A stretch of DNA of 64,000 nt from Micromonospora inositola. Its GTDB lineage: Bacteria > Actinomycetota > Actinomycetes > Mycobacteriales > Micromonosporaceae. Below, in pieces: positions 1-9,022 of this stretch (positions are counted from its first letter, which is position 1; every line of letters starts with the position of its first letter). Made by a program: the position numbers and the translations under genes. The notes beneath the pieces are model-generated. The model searched no databases, was not told the DNA's origin, and saw only the letters and a program-made list of their open reading frames with translations. The stretch spans positions 806,001 to 870,000 of the forward strand of contig NZ_LT607754.1 of NCBI RefSeq assembly GCF_900090285.1, written 5' to 3'.

Positions 1-655
1 TCGGCTGCTCCGGAAAGAACTCGCCGTGCCGGCGCATGAACTCGGCGAACGCGTCGGTGGTGTCCTCGGCGCGGGCGTGCCGGGCCAGCAGGTCGTTGAG
101 GTCCCGCATCATCTCGGCGAGCTGCCGCTGGGCGGCCGGGTCGGCGGCGGCCCGCGCCGCGTCCCGCAGCCCGGCGAAGCGCTGCTCCAGCACCTCGCCG
201 CGGAGCCCGTCGAGGATCCGCTGGTACGTCTGCCGGGCCTCGTCGCTGGCCCACTGGTAGCCGGACAGCTCCTCCACCGCCCGGGCCGTCGAGCGGGGCA
301 GGTTGTCCAGCACCGCCTCGGCGAAGCGGGCGTCGTCGCCGTCGCGGCCGCGCAGCTCGTCCCGCTCGGCGGCGAGCGCCTGGTCGAGCAGGGCCCGGGC
401 CCGGGTCACCGCCCCGTCCAGGTCGCCCCGGCGCAGCGCGTCGCGGCGCAGCCGCCGGGCCCGGGCGGCCAGCTCGTCCAGGCCGCCCCGCCCCTGCGGG
501 CCCCGTCGCAGCAGGTCGCGCAGCGCCTCCCGGAGGCTGCCGCCGTTCAGCACCTCGGCGCCGACCGCGTCCACCGCGGCGCGCACGTCGTACGGCGGGG
601 CGAGCGGGTCGGGCCCGCCGCGCCACTGGCCGTACCGGAACCGGTTGCCGGCCAT
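1..655 (-). CDS. VWA-type partner of MoxR ATPase, N-terminal part (runs off left end)
   Basis: About 218 codons are present; the ATG at 655 lies 2 bp past the stop of the upstream ATPase gene, so the two are coupled. The visible part starts MAGNRFRYGQWRGGPDP and is a charged, helical Arg/Ala/Leu-rich region without membrane segments. In actinobacteria this N-terminus belongs to proteins whose C-terminal half is a von Willebrand A domain, partnered with a ChlI/MoxR-like ATPase. The VWA domain itself lies outside the window, so the family call rests on the N-terminus and the neighbour. Its biochemical role is not known. Confidence 0.6.
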   Translation of the reverse strand, partial: MAGNRFRYGQWRGGPDPLAPPYDVRAAVDAVGAEVLNGGSLREALRDLLRRGPQGRGGLDELAARARRLRRDALRRGDLDGAVTRARALLDQALAAERDELRGRDGDDARFAEAVLDNLPRSTARAVEELSGYQWASDEARQTYQRILDGLRGEVLEQRFAGLRDAARAAADPAAQRQLAEMMRDLNDLLARHARAEDTTDAFAEFMRRHGEFFPEQP

Positions 656-657
656 GG

Positions 658-2112
658 TCAGCCCCGGCCGCCGTAGACGGTGCGACCCGACTCGGTGACG
701 TCCTTGCCGAGCCGGCGGGTCAGGTGCAGCCCCTCCAGGACGAACTCGACCCCGGCGGCGGCCTCCTCCGGGGTGGGCGCGTCACCCAGCCCGAGCCGGT
801 CGAGGACCTTGGCCAGCCCGTCCACCGGACCGACCTGGCGCAGCAGCTCGGCCGAGGAGACCAGCTCCCCGGTCTCGATCACAGTGCCCTCGGCGACCAG
901 CCCGGTGAACCCGGACAGGTCCAGCCCGGCGAGCCGGGCCCGGAACGTCTCGGCGGTGGCGGTGCGCAGCAGGTGGGCCAGCACCTCGATCTCCCGGCCC
1001 TCCTCGCCGCTCTCGAACTCCACCTTGCCACGCAGGGTGGAGGTGACGGAGACGGCGTCACCGACCCGGGCGACGGGCGCCTCGGCGCGTACCCCCTCGG
1101 CAGCGGGAGCTGCGGCGAGCAGGCCGGCGCGGCGCAGCGCGGCGGCGGCGACCGTCTCGGCGGCGGCGATGGCGAACCGGGCGGAGACGCCGGAGCGCGG
1201 ATCCACCGACGGCGACTCGCGGACCGCGCGGGCGAACCGGGCCAGCACCTCCAGCACGTGCTCCGGCACCTCGGCGACCAGGCCGGCCTCCTGCCGGATC
1301 AGCGCCAGCTCCAGCTCCAGGTCGACGGGGTAGTGGGTGCGGACCTCCGCGCCGAAGCGGTCCTTGAGCGGAGTGATGATCCGGCCCCGGTTGGTGTAGT
1401 CCTCCGGGTTGGCGCTGGCCACCAGGAGCAGGTCCAGCGGCAGCCGCAGCTGGTAGCCGCGGACCTGGATGTCCCGCTCCTCCAGCACGTTCAGCAGCGC
1501 CACCTGGATGCGTTCGGCCAGGTCGGGCAGCTCGTTGACGGCGAAGATACCGCGGTTGGTGCGCGGCACCAGTCCGAAGTGGATGGTCTCCGGGTCGCCG
1601 AGGGTGCGCCCCTGGGCGATCCGGATCGGGTCCACGTCGCCGATCAGGTCGCCGACGCTGGTGTCCGGGGTAGCCAGCTTCTCGCCGTACCGCATCGAGC
1701 GGTGCAGCCAGCCGATCGGCAGGTCGTCACCGGCCTCGGCGACCAGCGCGCGGGAGGCCGGGGTGAGCGGGTGCAGCGGGTGCTCGTTGAGCACCGAGCC
1801 GGGGATGACCGGGGTCCACTCGTCGAGCAGCGCGCCGAGCGAGCGGATCAGCCGGGTCTTGCCCTGGCCGCGCTCGCCGAGCAGCACCATGTCGTGGCCG
1901 GCGAGCAGGGCCCGCTCGACCTCCGGCAACACCGTGTCCTCGTAGCCGACGATGCCGGGGAAGCGGTCCTCGCCGGCGCGCATCCGGGCGAGAAGGTTGT
2001 CGCGGATCTCCTGCTTGACCGTGCGGTAGTGATGGCCGGACGCCCGCAGTTCGCCGAGCGTGCCGGGCAGGTCGGCGGGCGGGACCGGGGAAACCTGGTT
2101 GGGCGCAGTCAC
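658..2112 (-). CDS. MoxR/ChlI-family AAA+ ATPase
   Basis: A 484-aa AAA+ ATPase of the magnesium-chelatase ChlI/MoxR type. Walker A GERGQGKT is at about residues 79-86, the Walker B-like GIFAVNELPDL at 188-198, sensor 1 LLLVASANPEDYTNRG at 228-243, and the arginine-finger region PLKDRFG just after. Such ATPases act as chaperones that remodel a VWA-domain partner, which fits the gene directly downstream. GTG 2112 is chosen because the frame upstream of it only overlaps the neighbouring membrane-protein gene and shows no conserved motif. The target is unknown. Confidence 0.85.
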   Translation of the reverse strand: MTAPNQVSPVPPADLPGTLGELRASGHHYRTVKQEIRDNLLARMRAGEDRFPGIVGYEDTVLPEVERALLAGHDMVLLGERGQGKTRLIRSLGALLDEWTPVIPGSVLNEHPLHPLTPASRALVAEAGDDLPIGWLHRSMRYGEKLATPDTSVGDLIGDVDPIRIAQGRTLGDPETIHFGLVPRTNRGIFAVNELPDLAERIQVALLNVLEERDIQVRGYQLRLPLDLLLVASANPEDYTNRGRIITPLKDRFGAEVRTHYPVDLELELALIRQEAGLVAEVPEHVLEVLARFARAVRESPSVDPRSGVSARFAIAAAETVAAAALRRAGLLAAAPAAEGVRAEAPVARVGDAVSVTSTLRGKVEFESGEEGREIEVLAHLLRTATAETFRARLAGLDLSGFTGLVAEGTVIETGELVSSAELLRQVGPVDGLAKVLDRLGLGDAPTPEEAAAGVEFVLEGLHLTRRLGKDVTESGRTVYGGRG

Positions 2113-2171
2113 CCGGCCAACGCTAGCGCGGTCGGTCACCCGGCCGCCCGCTTCGGACCAGATCATCCCAG

Positions 2172-3248
2172 TCATCCGCGGCCGCAGCGGCGGCAGACTC
2201 CCCGCCGGCGCAGGTGGTAGGCCAGCGCCGCCGCGCCGAGGGCGACCCCCCACAGCGGCCAGAACAGCATCGGCAGGGTGGTCAGGCTGAGGCCGCCCGC
2301 CATGGCCCAGAACCGCGGGTTGCTGACCAGCCCGAGGGAGGCGGCGGTGACCGAGACGGCGACCAGCCCCGCCGGGACGACGGCGAGCCCGATCGGCACC
2401 CGCCGACCAGCCAGGCCGATCATCCAACGCGGGAAGCGCTCCCCCCAGGGCCGGACCAGGCCGAGGGTGAGCACCGCGCCGACGGTGGCGAAGGCGCCCA
2501 GGCCGGCGCCGGCCCAGACCAGGCCGGTCTCCTGCATTTCGGCCAGGAAGTCCCGGGAGATCCCGAGCGGGATCCCGGCCGCCCAGGCGAACCGGACGGC
2601 CGCGTAGGTCACCGGGATCACGGCCGCGACCCCGGCCGCCCACCGACCCCACCGGGTCGCCGACGCCGCCGTGGTCCAGCCGCGCGGGTCGTCGCCGCGC
2701 CCACAGGCCAGGCAGGCTCCCGTGGTACGCCGCTGCCCGGCCAGCAGCGCCCCGGCCAGCAGGATCCCGCCGACCAGTGCCGCGCATCGGGCGAAGAGCG
2801 CCCAGGTGAAGATGTCGGCGTAGTCGACCGGGGGCCAGCCGAACGGGGCGCCGAGGATCAGCATCGGCGCGTAGCCGAGCACGATCAGCACCCGGGCGTC
2901 GGGCACCACGACGGCGAGGGCGAAGGCGAGCGCCCAGCCGTAGCCGAGCGGCAGGGCGCGGGGCAGGCCGCGTACCGTGCCGGCGCCGGTCATCACCAGG
3001 GCGGCGACCGCCCCGGCCAGCAGCAGCCCGGCGAACAGTGGGGCACCGACCGCGACCGGCACGAACCGCAGCAGGTTCACCCCGCCGCCGTGCGGGTCGT
3101 TGGCGCCGAACGGGTAGCCGGTGCCGGTGAGGGTGGCCACCAGGGCCAGTGCGCCCCAGCCACCCAGCCAGGCGGCGGCGAGCGGCGGGGCCAGGTCGAG
3201 TCGGAGCCGGCCGGCCCGCCGGGGTGGGGAATCGGTGGTCGTCGTCAT
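2172..3248 (-). CDS. polytopic membrane protein with two CxxC pairs
   Basis: 358 aa with about eight hydrophobic segments spread over the whole length. I do not recognise the family. Two CxxC pairs stand out: CLAC at 179-182 in a central loop and CRRC at 352-355 at the extreme C-terminus, which together could hold one metal ion or a disulfide pair if both loops face the cytosol. It lies 72 bp downstream of the response-regulator gene and upstream of the MoxR-type ATPase, all on one strand, so it may be an output of the two-component pair. The ATG at 3248 starts MTTTTDSPPRRAGRLRLD. Confidence 0.7.
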   Translation of the reverse strand: MTTTTDSPPRRAGRLRLDLAPPLAAAWLGGWGALALVATLTGTGYPFGANDPHGGGVNLLRFVPVAVGAPLFAGLLLAGAVAALVMTGAGTVRGLPRALPLGYGWALAFALAVVVPDARVLIVLGYAPMLILGAPFGWPPVDYADIFTWALFARCAALVGGILLAGALLAGQRRTTGACLACGRGDDPRGWTTAASATRWGRWAAGVAAVIPVTYAAVRFAWAAGIPLGISRDFLAEMQETGLVWAGAGLGAFATVGAVLTLGLVRPWGERFPRWMIGLAGRRVPIGLAVVPAGLVAVSVTAASLGLVSNPRFWAMAGGLSLTTLPMLFWPLWGVALGAAALAYHLRRRGVCRRCGRG

Positions 3249-3320
3249 GGCTCCAGCCTCGGCCGCGACGGGCCGCCGCCCCTCCCCAGCGGTGTGGAAC
3301 CCGCTCCCCCACTGAGGGGA

Positions 3321-3971
3321 TCAGCCGGTAGGGACGACGAAGCCCGACTCGTACGCGGCGATGACCGCCTGGGTGCGGTCCCGGACGCCGAGCTTGGTCA
3401 GCACGTTGCCGACGTGCGTCTTCACCGTCTCGGTCCCGACCACCAGGTGCGCGGCGATCTCGGTGTTGGACAGGCCGGTGGCCATCAGCCGGAGCACCTC
3501 CGCCTCCCGCTCGGTGAGCCGGGCCGCCCGCAGCCCGTCCCCGCCCCGCCCGCCGTACGCGCCGGCGAGCTGCCGGATCGCCGCCGGGAAGAGCAGCGAC
3601 TCCCCGTTGGCGACCACCCGGACCGCCTCGACCACCTCGGCGGGACGGGCCCGCTTGAGCAGGAAGCCACTGGCCCCGGCGCGCAGCGCGTCGTAGACGT
3701 ACTGGTCGTTGGCGAAGGTGGTGATCACCAGGATCCGGGGCGGGTCGGCCGAGGTGGCGAGCAGTTGCCGGGTGGCCTGGATGCCGTCGATTGCCGGCAT
3801 CCGGACGTCCATCAGCACCACCCGGGGGCGCAGCTTCGCCACCAGGGGCGGCACCTCGGCGCCGTCGGCGGCCTCCCCGACCACCCGCAGGTCCGGCTGG
3901 GCGTCGATGATCGCCCGCAGCCCGACCCGGATCAGCTCGTCGTCGTCGACGATCAGCACGTCGATGGTCAC
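3321..3971 (-). CDS. NarL/LuxR-family response regulator
   Basis: 216 aa. The receiver domain (1-120) has the acidic cluster D9-D11 and the phospho-acceptor D55 in VVLMDVRMPA. The C-terminal LuxR-type helix-turn-helix (about 150-200) begins LTEREAEVLRLMATGLSN and contains GTETVKTHVGNVLTKLGV. It should be phosphorylated by the sensor kinase encoded 58 bp upstream and bind DNA as a dimer. GTG 3971 is preferred because the receiver strand (DVLIVDDD) begins three residues later; an upstream in-frame ATG only adds MRPGRGRG. Target promoters are unknown; the membrane-protein gene next in line is the obvious candidate. Confidence 0.92.
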   Translation of the reverse strand: MTIDVLIVDDDELIRVGLRAIIDAQPDLRVVGEAADGAEVPPLVAKLRPRVVLMDVRMPAIDGIQATRQLLATSADPPRILVITTFANDQYVYDALRAGASGFLLKRARPAEVVEAVRVVANGESLLFPAAIRQLAGAYGGRGGDGLRAARLTEREAEVLRLMATGLSNTEIAAHLVVGTETVKTHVGNVLTKLGVRDRTQAVIAAYESGFVVPTG

Positions 3972-4029
3972 CCCGCGCCCCCTTCCCGGCCGCACCGCGC
4001 CCCCCGCCCGGCCCCGGCGGGACCGCCCG

Positions 4030-5334
4030 TCACCGCGTCCCGCTCCGGGGCACCGGCAGGTGTACCTCCACCCGCCAGCGCCCGTCGTCCGGGCCGGCGG
4101 TCAGCCGCCCGCCGAGCAGCAGCACCCGCTCCCGCATGCCGTCCAGGCCGCGTCCGCCCCGCCCCGGTCCGGTCGTGCCGTGCAGGCCGTTGACCAGCTC
4201 GATCTCCAGACTCCGACAACTCCAGCTCGGCGCGTCTGACGCCGCGCCGGGACCTGGAGCCGTTGCCGGGCGCACGTCGACCCGCAGCGTCACCGGGCCG
4301 CGGCCGTGCCGGGCCGCGTTGGTCAGCCCCTCCTGGACGATCCGGTACCCCTCCCGGGAGACCGCCGACGGCAACTCCCCGACCGCCCCGGTGACCCGCG
4401 ACTCCACCGCCAGGCCGGCGGCCCGGGTGTCGGCGACCAGCCGGTCCAGCTGGCTCAGGGTGCGCTGTGGCGCGGTGCCGGCCGGTGCCCGTGCCCCCGT
4501 CTCACTCTCCCGGAGCAGCCCGAGCACGTGGTCCAGGTCGTCCATGGCGTGCCGGCTGGTCTCCTCGATCGCGCGCAGCGCCCGGCGGGCGAACTCCGGG
4601 TCGGCGTCGAGCAACTGCCGGGCGGCGCCGGCCTGGAGCGTCGCCACGGTCAGCGCGTGCCCGACGGAGTCGTGCAGCTCTCGGGCCAGGCGGTTCCGCT
4701 CGGCGAGCCGGGTGGCCCGGGCCTCCAGGGCGGCGAGCCGCTCCCCGTGGGACGGGCCGAGCAGCACCGGCGCCATCGACGCGGCGAGCGCGCCCAGCCC
4801 GGCCACGGCGTACCCCAGCCCGACCAGCAGCACCACCCCGGTCAGGGTCAGCCAGCCCGGGTGCCGCCCGGTCAGCGGGCCGACCGCGTCGCCCTCCGCC
4901 TGCCCGGTGTCGATGCCGAACTGCTGGGCGATGAAGACCAGCGCCATCGGGAAGGCGCTGATCGCCGCGAACAGCACCAGACCCCCGGTGACCAGGTGCA
5001 GGGCGATCCAGAGCGCGGAGCGCAGCCGGGTCTCCCGGTCGATCGGGTGGCCCGCCGCCGGTTCCGGCAGGTCGACCTCGAGCAACGCCCGGGCGGCGGC
5101 GATCTCCAGCGCCCGGCTCCCGCTCAGGAAGACCGGCACGGCCGCGATGACCGCGGCCACCAGCAGCAGCCCGATGGCCAGCGGCCGGGGTACGTCGTCG
5201 TTGGTCAGCAACTGGGCGAAGGCCGCCGCGAGTAGCGCGTACGGCAGCGCGAGCACCCCGCCCAGCAGCAGGAACACGGCGCGCCGCCAGGTGCTCCGGT
5301 GCACCAGCGGCCCCAACAGCCCGCGGATCGTCAC
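4030..5334 (-). CDS. sensor histidine kinase, HisKA_3 (NarX/DesK-like) type
   Basis: 434 aa. Four membrane segments at about 19-43, 51-71, 107-135 and 161-190 form the sensor part; there is no large extracellular domain, which suggests sensing within or near the membrane. The dimerisation/phosphotransfer helix carries ARELHDSVGH with phospho-accepting H221, followed by a HATPase_c domain with the N-box EGLTNAARHG and the G-box GRGGRGLDGMRERV. The start is GTG 5334. It heads a minus-strand run with the response regulator, the CxxC membrane protein and the MoxR/VWA genes. Confidence 0.92.
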   Translation of the reverse strand: MTIRGLLGPLVHRSTWRRAVFLLLGGVLALPYALLAAAFAQLLTNDDVPRPLAIGLLLVAAVIAAVPVFLSGSRALEIAAARALLEVDLPEPAAGHPIDRETRLRSALWIALHLVTGGLVLFAAISAFPMALVFIAQQFGIDTGQAEGDAVGPLTGRHPGWLTLTGVVLLVGLGYAVAGLGALAASMAPVLLGPSHGERLAALEARATRLAERNRLARELHDSVGHALTVATLQAGAARQLLDADPEFARRALRAIEETSRHAMDDLDHVLGLLRESETGARAPAGTAPQRTLSQLDRLVADTRAAGLAVESRVTGAVGELPSAVSREGYRIVQEGLTNAARHGRGPVTLRVDVRPATAPGPGAASDAPSWSCRSLEIELVNGLHGTTGPGRGGRGLDGMRERVLLLGGRLTAGPDDGRWRVEVHLPVPRSGTR

Positions 5335-5412
5335 GCGGCCATTCTCCCGCCGAGCGACGCCTGGTCGACTCCCCCACGTCGGGGAGATCGCCGCCCCCGG
5401 GTCGGGGAACGG

Positions 5413-5910
5413 TCAACGGTGCTCGTCGACGTACTTCCCCGGGTCCTTGTCCTGGAAGCGCAGGTTCCGGCCGTTCTTGTGCTCGCCGTAGAACTTCAGC
5501 CAGCGCGACCCCAGCTCCGCCCGCAGCTCGGCGCCGGCGTGCCGGCGGAAGTCGGGCAGCGCCTCGTCCTCCTCCTCGGCCAGGTGCTCGCTGTTCTCCC
5601 GGCGGGCCGTCCACACCGCCGCCCACCACTGGTCGGAGCCGACCGGATGCTTCTTGGCCTCGGCGATCGCGTCCCGGATCTTGTTGTGGTCGCCGACCGC
5701 GTCCTCGGTCTCGTCCTCGCCGTCGTCGCCGTGCTTCACCAGGTGCGGGTAGAGGATCGCCTCCTCCGCCTCGGCGTGGATGTCCAGGTGCAGCGCGAGC
5801 GCGTCCCAGATCGCCAGCAGCTCGGCGTCGTCCCGGGCGTCGTCGAGCCGGGCGAAGCCGCGCCGGAAGGCGGCGTGGTCGTCGAGGATGAGGGCGGTGA
5901 TGTCGTCCAT
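5413..5910 (-). CDS. hemerythrin-domain protein
   Basis: 165 aa with an HHE-type four-helix pattern: DDHAAFRRGF near residue 10, HLDIHAEAEEAILYPHL near 40-55, DHNKIRDAI in the middle and NSEHLAEEEDEALPDF further on. These His/Glu residues are those expected to hold a di-iron centre that binds O2 or NO or senses iron and oxidants. The N-terminus MDDITALILDDH and a good ribosome site (AAGGTGA, 8 bases before the ATG) fix the start. It follows the aldo/keto reductase gene by 5 bp and is surely co-transcribed, which suggests a shared role in redox stress. Confidence 0.88.
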   Translation of the reverse strand: MDDITALILDDHAAFRRGFARLDDARDDAELLAIWDALALHLDIHAEAEEAILYPHLVKHGDDGEDETEDAVGDHNKIRDAIAEAKKHPVGSDQWWAAVWTARRENSEHLAEEEDEALPDFRRHAGAELRAELGSRWLKFYGEHKNGRNLRFQDKDPGKYVDEHR

Positions 5911-5915
5911 GATGG

Positions 5916-6884
5916 TCACCTTCCGGTACGGGCGCGGACCAGCTTGGGCACCGCGGCGAGCCCGGTGATCGGGCGGAACTGTCGGGCCTCGGTGGACAGG
6001 GCGGCGTATTCGTCGTCGGTCAGGTCGATCTCGGCGGCGGCCGCGTTGCGTTCCATCTGCTCCACGCTGGATGCGCCGGGGATGGCCACCACGTTGGGGT
6101 GGCGCAGCACATGGGCCAGGGCGATCTGGCTGGGGGTGGCGTCGTGCGCGTCGGCCACCTCGCGCAGCGTGGCGATCAGCGCGGTGCCGCGGTCCAGGTT
6201 CTCCGGCAGGAAGTACGGGTTGGCCCGGCGCACCGCCCCGCTCGGCGGGTTCTTCGCGTCGTACCGGCCGGAGAGGAAGCCCTGCGCCAGCGGGCTGTAC
6301 GCGATGACGACCCGACCCGCCTGCTCCGCGTACGGGATCAGGTCCTCCTCCGGGCCGCGGTCGACCATGCTGTAGCGGACCTGGTTGCTCAGCACCCGGC
6401 GGCCCAGCGCGGCCTCGGCGAACCGCCAGCGGCGCAGATGGTAGTTGCTGACCCCTACCTCGCCGACCAGCCCGACGTCCTGGAGGACGCGCATGCCGCG
6501 CATGGTGGTGGTGTCGGCGACCACCGGGTTGGGCTGGTGCACCTGGTAGAGGTCGATGCTGCTGACCCCGAGCCGGGCGGCGGAGGCCACCGCGCGCTGC
6601 TGGACCACCGGGGCGATCGGCAGCACCGGGAAGATCTTGCTGGCCACCACGACCTTGGCTCGGTCGTCGCCGAGCGCCGCGCCGAGGATCCGCTCGCTGC
6701 GGCCGAAGCCGTACAGCTCGGCGGTGTCGAAGAGGGTGACCCCGAGCTCGAGCGCCCGCCGCACGATGTCCGCCGCCCGGCGCTCGTAGTCCGGGCCGTA
6801 ACCCCACTCCTTCGACCCGAACTGCCAGGTGCCCAGGCCGATCTTGGAGATGGGCTTGGGGGTGTCGAGCTGGACGAAGCGCAT
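5916..6884 (-). CDS. aldo/keto reductase
   Basis: 322-aa TIM-barrel NAD(P)H-dependent oxidoreductase. The catalytic tetrad is visible: Asp in TLFDTAELYG, Tyr in the same motif, Lys in VVVASKIFPV and His in IDLYQVHQPNP. The C-terminal cofactor loop IPGASSVEQMERNAAAA is also typical. The ATG at 6884 (MRFVQLDTP) is used; longer in-frame starts add Arg-rich sequence from the promoter region. It is divergent from a second aldo/keto reductase gene across a 119-bp intergenic region, and leads the two-gene unit with the hemerythrin gene. The substrate cannot be told from sequence. Confidence 0.92.
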   Translation of the reverse strand: MRFVQLDTPKPISKIGLGTWQFGSKEWGYGPDYERRAADIVRRALELGVTLFDTAELYGFGRSERILGAALGDDRAKVVVASKIFPVLPIAPVVQQRAVASAARLGVSSIDLYQVHQPNPVVADTTTMRGMRVLQDVGLVGEVGVSNYHLRRWRFAEAALGRRVLSNQVRYSMVDRGPEEDLIPYAEQAGRVVIAYSPLAQGFLSGRYDAKNPPSGAVRRANPYFLPENLDRGTALIATLREVADAHDATPSQIALAHVLRHPNVVAIPGASSVEQMERNAAAAEIDLTDDEYAALSTEARQFRPITGLAAVPKLVRARTGR

Positions 6885-7003
6885 GGCCTCGAAGCTACCC
6901 GGCAGGGCGGATCGGCACGCCCGTTCCGACGCCCGCGCCCTCCGCACTTCCGCCGCGACCTCTGGCCGCGGAGCCGCCCGGGGGCGGGGCTAGGGTCTTC
7001 GGA

Positions 7004-7993
7004 GTGACCTACCTTGCCGCCGATGAGCGCTACGACACCATGACCTACCGGCGCAGCGGACGCAGTGGGCTCCCGCTGCCCGCCATCTCGCTGGGGCTGT
7101 GGCACAACTTCGGGCCGGACCGCCCGTTCGAGCGGCAGCGGGACATCATCCGCCGCGCCTTCGACCTCGGGATCACCCACTTCGACCTGGCCAACAACTA
7201 CGGCCCGCCGCCCGGCTCAGCGGAGGAGAACTTCGGCCGGCTGCTCGCCACCGACCTCAAGCCGTACCGGGACGAGCTGGTCGTCTCCAGCAAGGCCGGC
7301 TATCTGATGTGGCCGGGCCCGTACGGCGAGTGGGGTTCGCGCAAGTACCTGATCTCCTCGCTGGACCAGTCGCTGCGCCGGATGGGGCTGGACTACGTCG
7401 ACGTCTTCTACTCCCACCGGTTCGACCCGGACACTCCCCTGGAGGAGACGATGGGCGCGCTCGACGCGATCGTCCGCTCCGGCAAGGCGCTCTACGTCGG
7501 CGTCTCGAACCACAACTCCGAGCAGACCGCCCGGGCCGCCGCCATCCTGCGGGACCTGGGTACGCCGCTGCTGATCAACCAGCCGTCGTACTCGATGCTC
7601 AACCGCTGGATCGAGGACGACGGCCTGCTCGACACGCTGGAGAACGTGGGCGCCGGCTGCATCGCGTACAGCCCGCTCGCGCAGGGCCTGCTCACCGACC
7701 GCTACCTCGGCGGCATCCCCGCGGACTCCCGGGTACGCACCAGCGTGTTCCTCAACGAGAGCGACCTCAGCCCGGAGAAGATGGCCACGATCCGGGCGCT
7801 CGGCGCGATCGCCGAGCGGCGCGGCCAGTCGCTGGCCCAGTTGGCGCTGGCCTGGGCGCTGCGCGACCCACGGATGACCAGCCTGATCATCGGCGCGAGC
7901 AGCGTGGCACAGCTCGAGGGGAACGTGGCCGCGCTGGACAACCTCGACTTCACCACCGAGGAGCTGGCCGAGATCGACCATCACCTGGGCTGA
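7004..7993 (+). CDS. aldo/keto reductase, YghZ (L-glyceraldehyde 3-phosphate reductase)-like
   Basis: 329 aa. The N-terminus MTYRRSGRSGLPLPAISLGL (from residue 13) and GLWHNFG are typical of the YghZ/voltage-channel beta-subunit-like branch of the aldo/keto reductases, which reduce glyceraldehyde phosphate and methylglyoxal. The tetrad is Asp/Tyr in THFDLANNYGPP, Lys in VVSSKAGYLM and His in DVFYSHRFDPD; the cofactor loop is IIGASSVAQLEGNVAAL. GTG 7004 is taken as the start, with ATG 7040 possible. It is a single gene, divergent from the other reductase gene. Family is confident; the exact substrate is inferred from the family. Confidence 0.9.
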   Translation: MTYLAADERYDTMTYRRSGRSGLPLPAISLGLWHNFGPDRPFERQRDIIRRAFDLGITHFDLANNYGPPPGSAEENFGRLLATDLKPYRDELVVSSKAGYLMWPGPYGEWGSRKYLISSLDQSLRRMGLDYVDVFYSHRFDPDTPLEETMGALDAIVRSGKALYVGVSNHNSEQTARAAAILRDLGTPLLINQPSYSMLNRWIEDDGLLDTLENVGAGCIAYSPLAQGLLTDRYLGGIPADSRVRTSVFLNESDLSPEKMATIRALGAIAERRGQSLAQLALAWALRDPRMTSLIIGASSVAQLEGNVAALDNLDFTTEELAEIDHHLG

Positions 7994-8083
7994 CCCGCGT
8001 TGTCGGACCGCGCCGTCAACGTCCGTCGCCGGACGGCCGCGACGGTGCGGTCCGGCGCACCTTCCCTCGGGGACTGAGCCGGC

Positions 8084-9022
8084 TCACCAGATCCGGCGGC
8101 GGCCGGCACGGTGGTTGCGTACCTCGCAGGTGCGGCCGACCGGCACGCTGCCGGCCCGGCGCAGCCGCATCCCGACGGTGGCCGCCAACAGCACGGTGAC
8201 CACCGCGGCGGCCCCGGCCACCAGCGGCCAGCGGACGCCGCCGAGGTCGGTCACCGAGGCCACCGGCACCCCGGCCTCCGCCGGGACGCCGGCCGCGCCG
8301 CCCGGCGCGGCGGCCGGTGCGAGGGCACCCGGGGTGGCCCGCTCGATGGTGGCGGCCGGACTGGCCGACGGGCCGCCGCGGGCGCCGGACGCGGTGCCGG
8401 AGGACGACCGGAAGACCACGTCGGAGCAGGAGTAGTACGTGTCCTGGGTGTCGGAGTTCTGCCAGATGATGTAGATCAGGTGCCGGCCGCTGCGCCCCGA
8501 CGGCAGCCGCCCCGGCATCTGGTACGCGCCGGCGCGGATCGGCGGGTCGGTGACCGTCAGGAACGGCCGGGTCTCCAGGTCGGCCCAGGTCAGCCGCCGG
8601 CTCGGGTCGTAGGAGGCGGTGGTGGCGTAGAGCCGGAACGTGCCCTTGTGCGGGATCGTGGTCCGGTACTTGAAGGTGTACCGGCCACCGGCGGTCAGCG
8701 TCGTCGCCGGCCAGTCGGTGCGGGCCAGGTCCAGCCCCCGGTACGCGGACAGCCCGCCGCTGCACAGCTCGCCGTCGGGGATCCGCTCCCGGTCCCGGCC
8801 GTCGATCCGGGCGACCCGGATGTTGTCCCACTCCCGTACCGCCGCACCGGCCGCGATCGCCGCGCGGCAGGCTGTCGTCGCCGCGTGGCCGCCCTCCGGG
8901 CCGCAGGCCGCCGCCCGGCTGAGCGGGTCGGTCGGTGCACCGTGCGCGGCGGCGGGCGCGGCGGCGAGCAGCAGGGTCGCGGCGACGACCGCGACGGCGG
9001 CGAGCATTCGGCGTACGGCCAT
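8084..9022 (-). CDS. secreted AA10 lytic polysaccharide monooxygenase with C-terminal membrane anchor
   Basis: 312 aa. The signal peptide (residues 1-26, ending AAAPAAA) is followed at once by HGAPTDPLSRA, so cleavage gives the N-terminal histidine (H27) that, with a second His in TTIPHKGTFRLYATT, forms the copper brace of AA10 enzymes; SDTQDTYYSCSDVVF is another hallmark. The family cuts chitin or cellulose oxidatively. After an Ala/Gly/Ser/Thr-rich linker comes a hydrophobic segment VAGAAAVVTVLLAATVGM and then RLRR, predicting a membrane-tethered rather than free enzyme. The carbohydrate substrate is not determined. Confidence 0.9.
   Translation of the reverse strand: MAVRRMLAAVAVVAATLLLAAAPAAAHGAPTDPLSRAAACGPEGGHAATTACRAAIAAGAAVREWDNIRVARIDGRDRERIPDGELCSGGLSAYRGLDLARTDWPATTLTAGGRYTFKYRTTIPHKGTFRLYATTASYDPSRRLTWADLETRPFLTVTDPPIRAGAYQMPGRLPSGRSGRHLIYIIWQNSDTQDTYYSCSDVVFRSSSGTASGARGGPSASPAATIERATPGALAPAAAPGGAAGVPAEAGVPVASVTDLGGVRWPLVAGAAAVVTVLLAATVGMRLRRAGSVPVGRTCEVRNHRAGRRRIW

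Noticed and set aside
2113..3312. N-terminal extension of the MoxR/ChlI ATPase to 884 aa
   Set aside because: The extra 400 residues are out-of-frame sequence over the membrane-protein gene, Arg/Pro-rich and without domains; GTG 2112 gives a normal protein.
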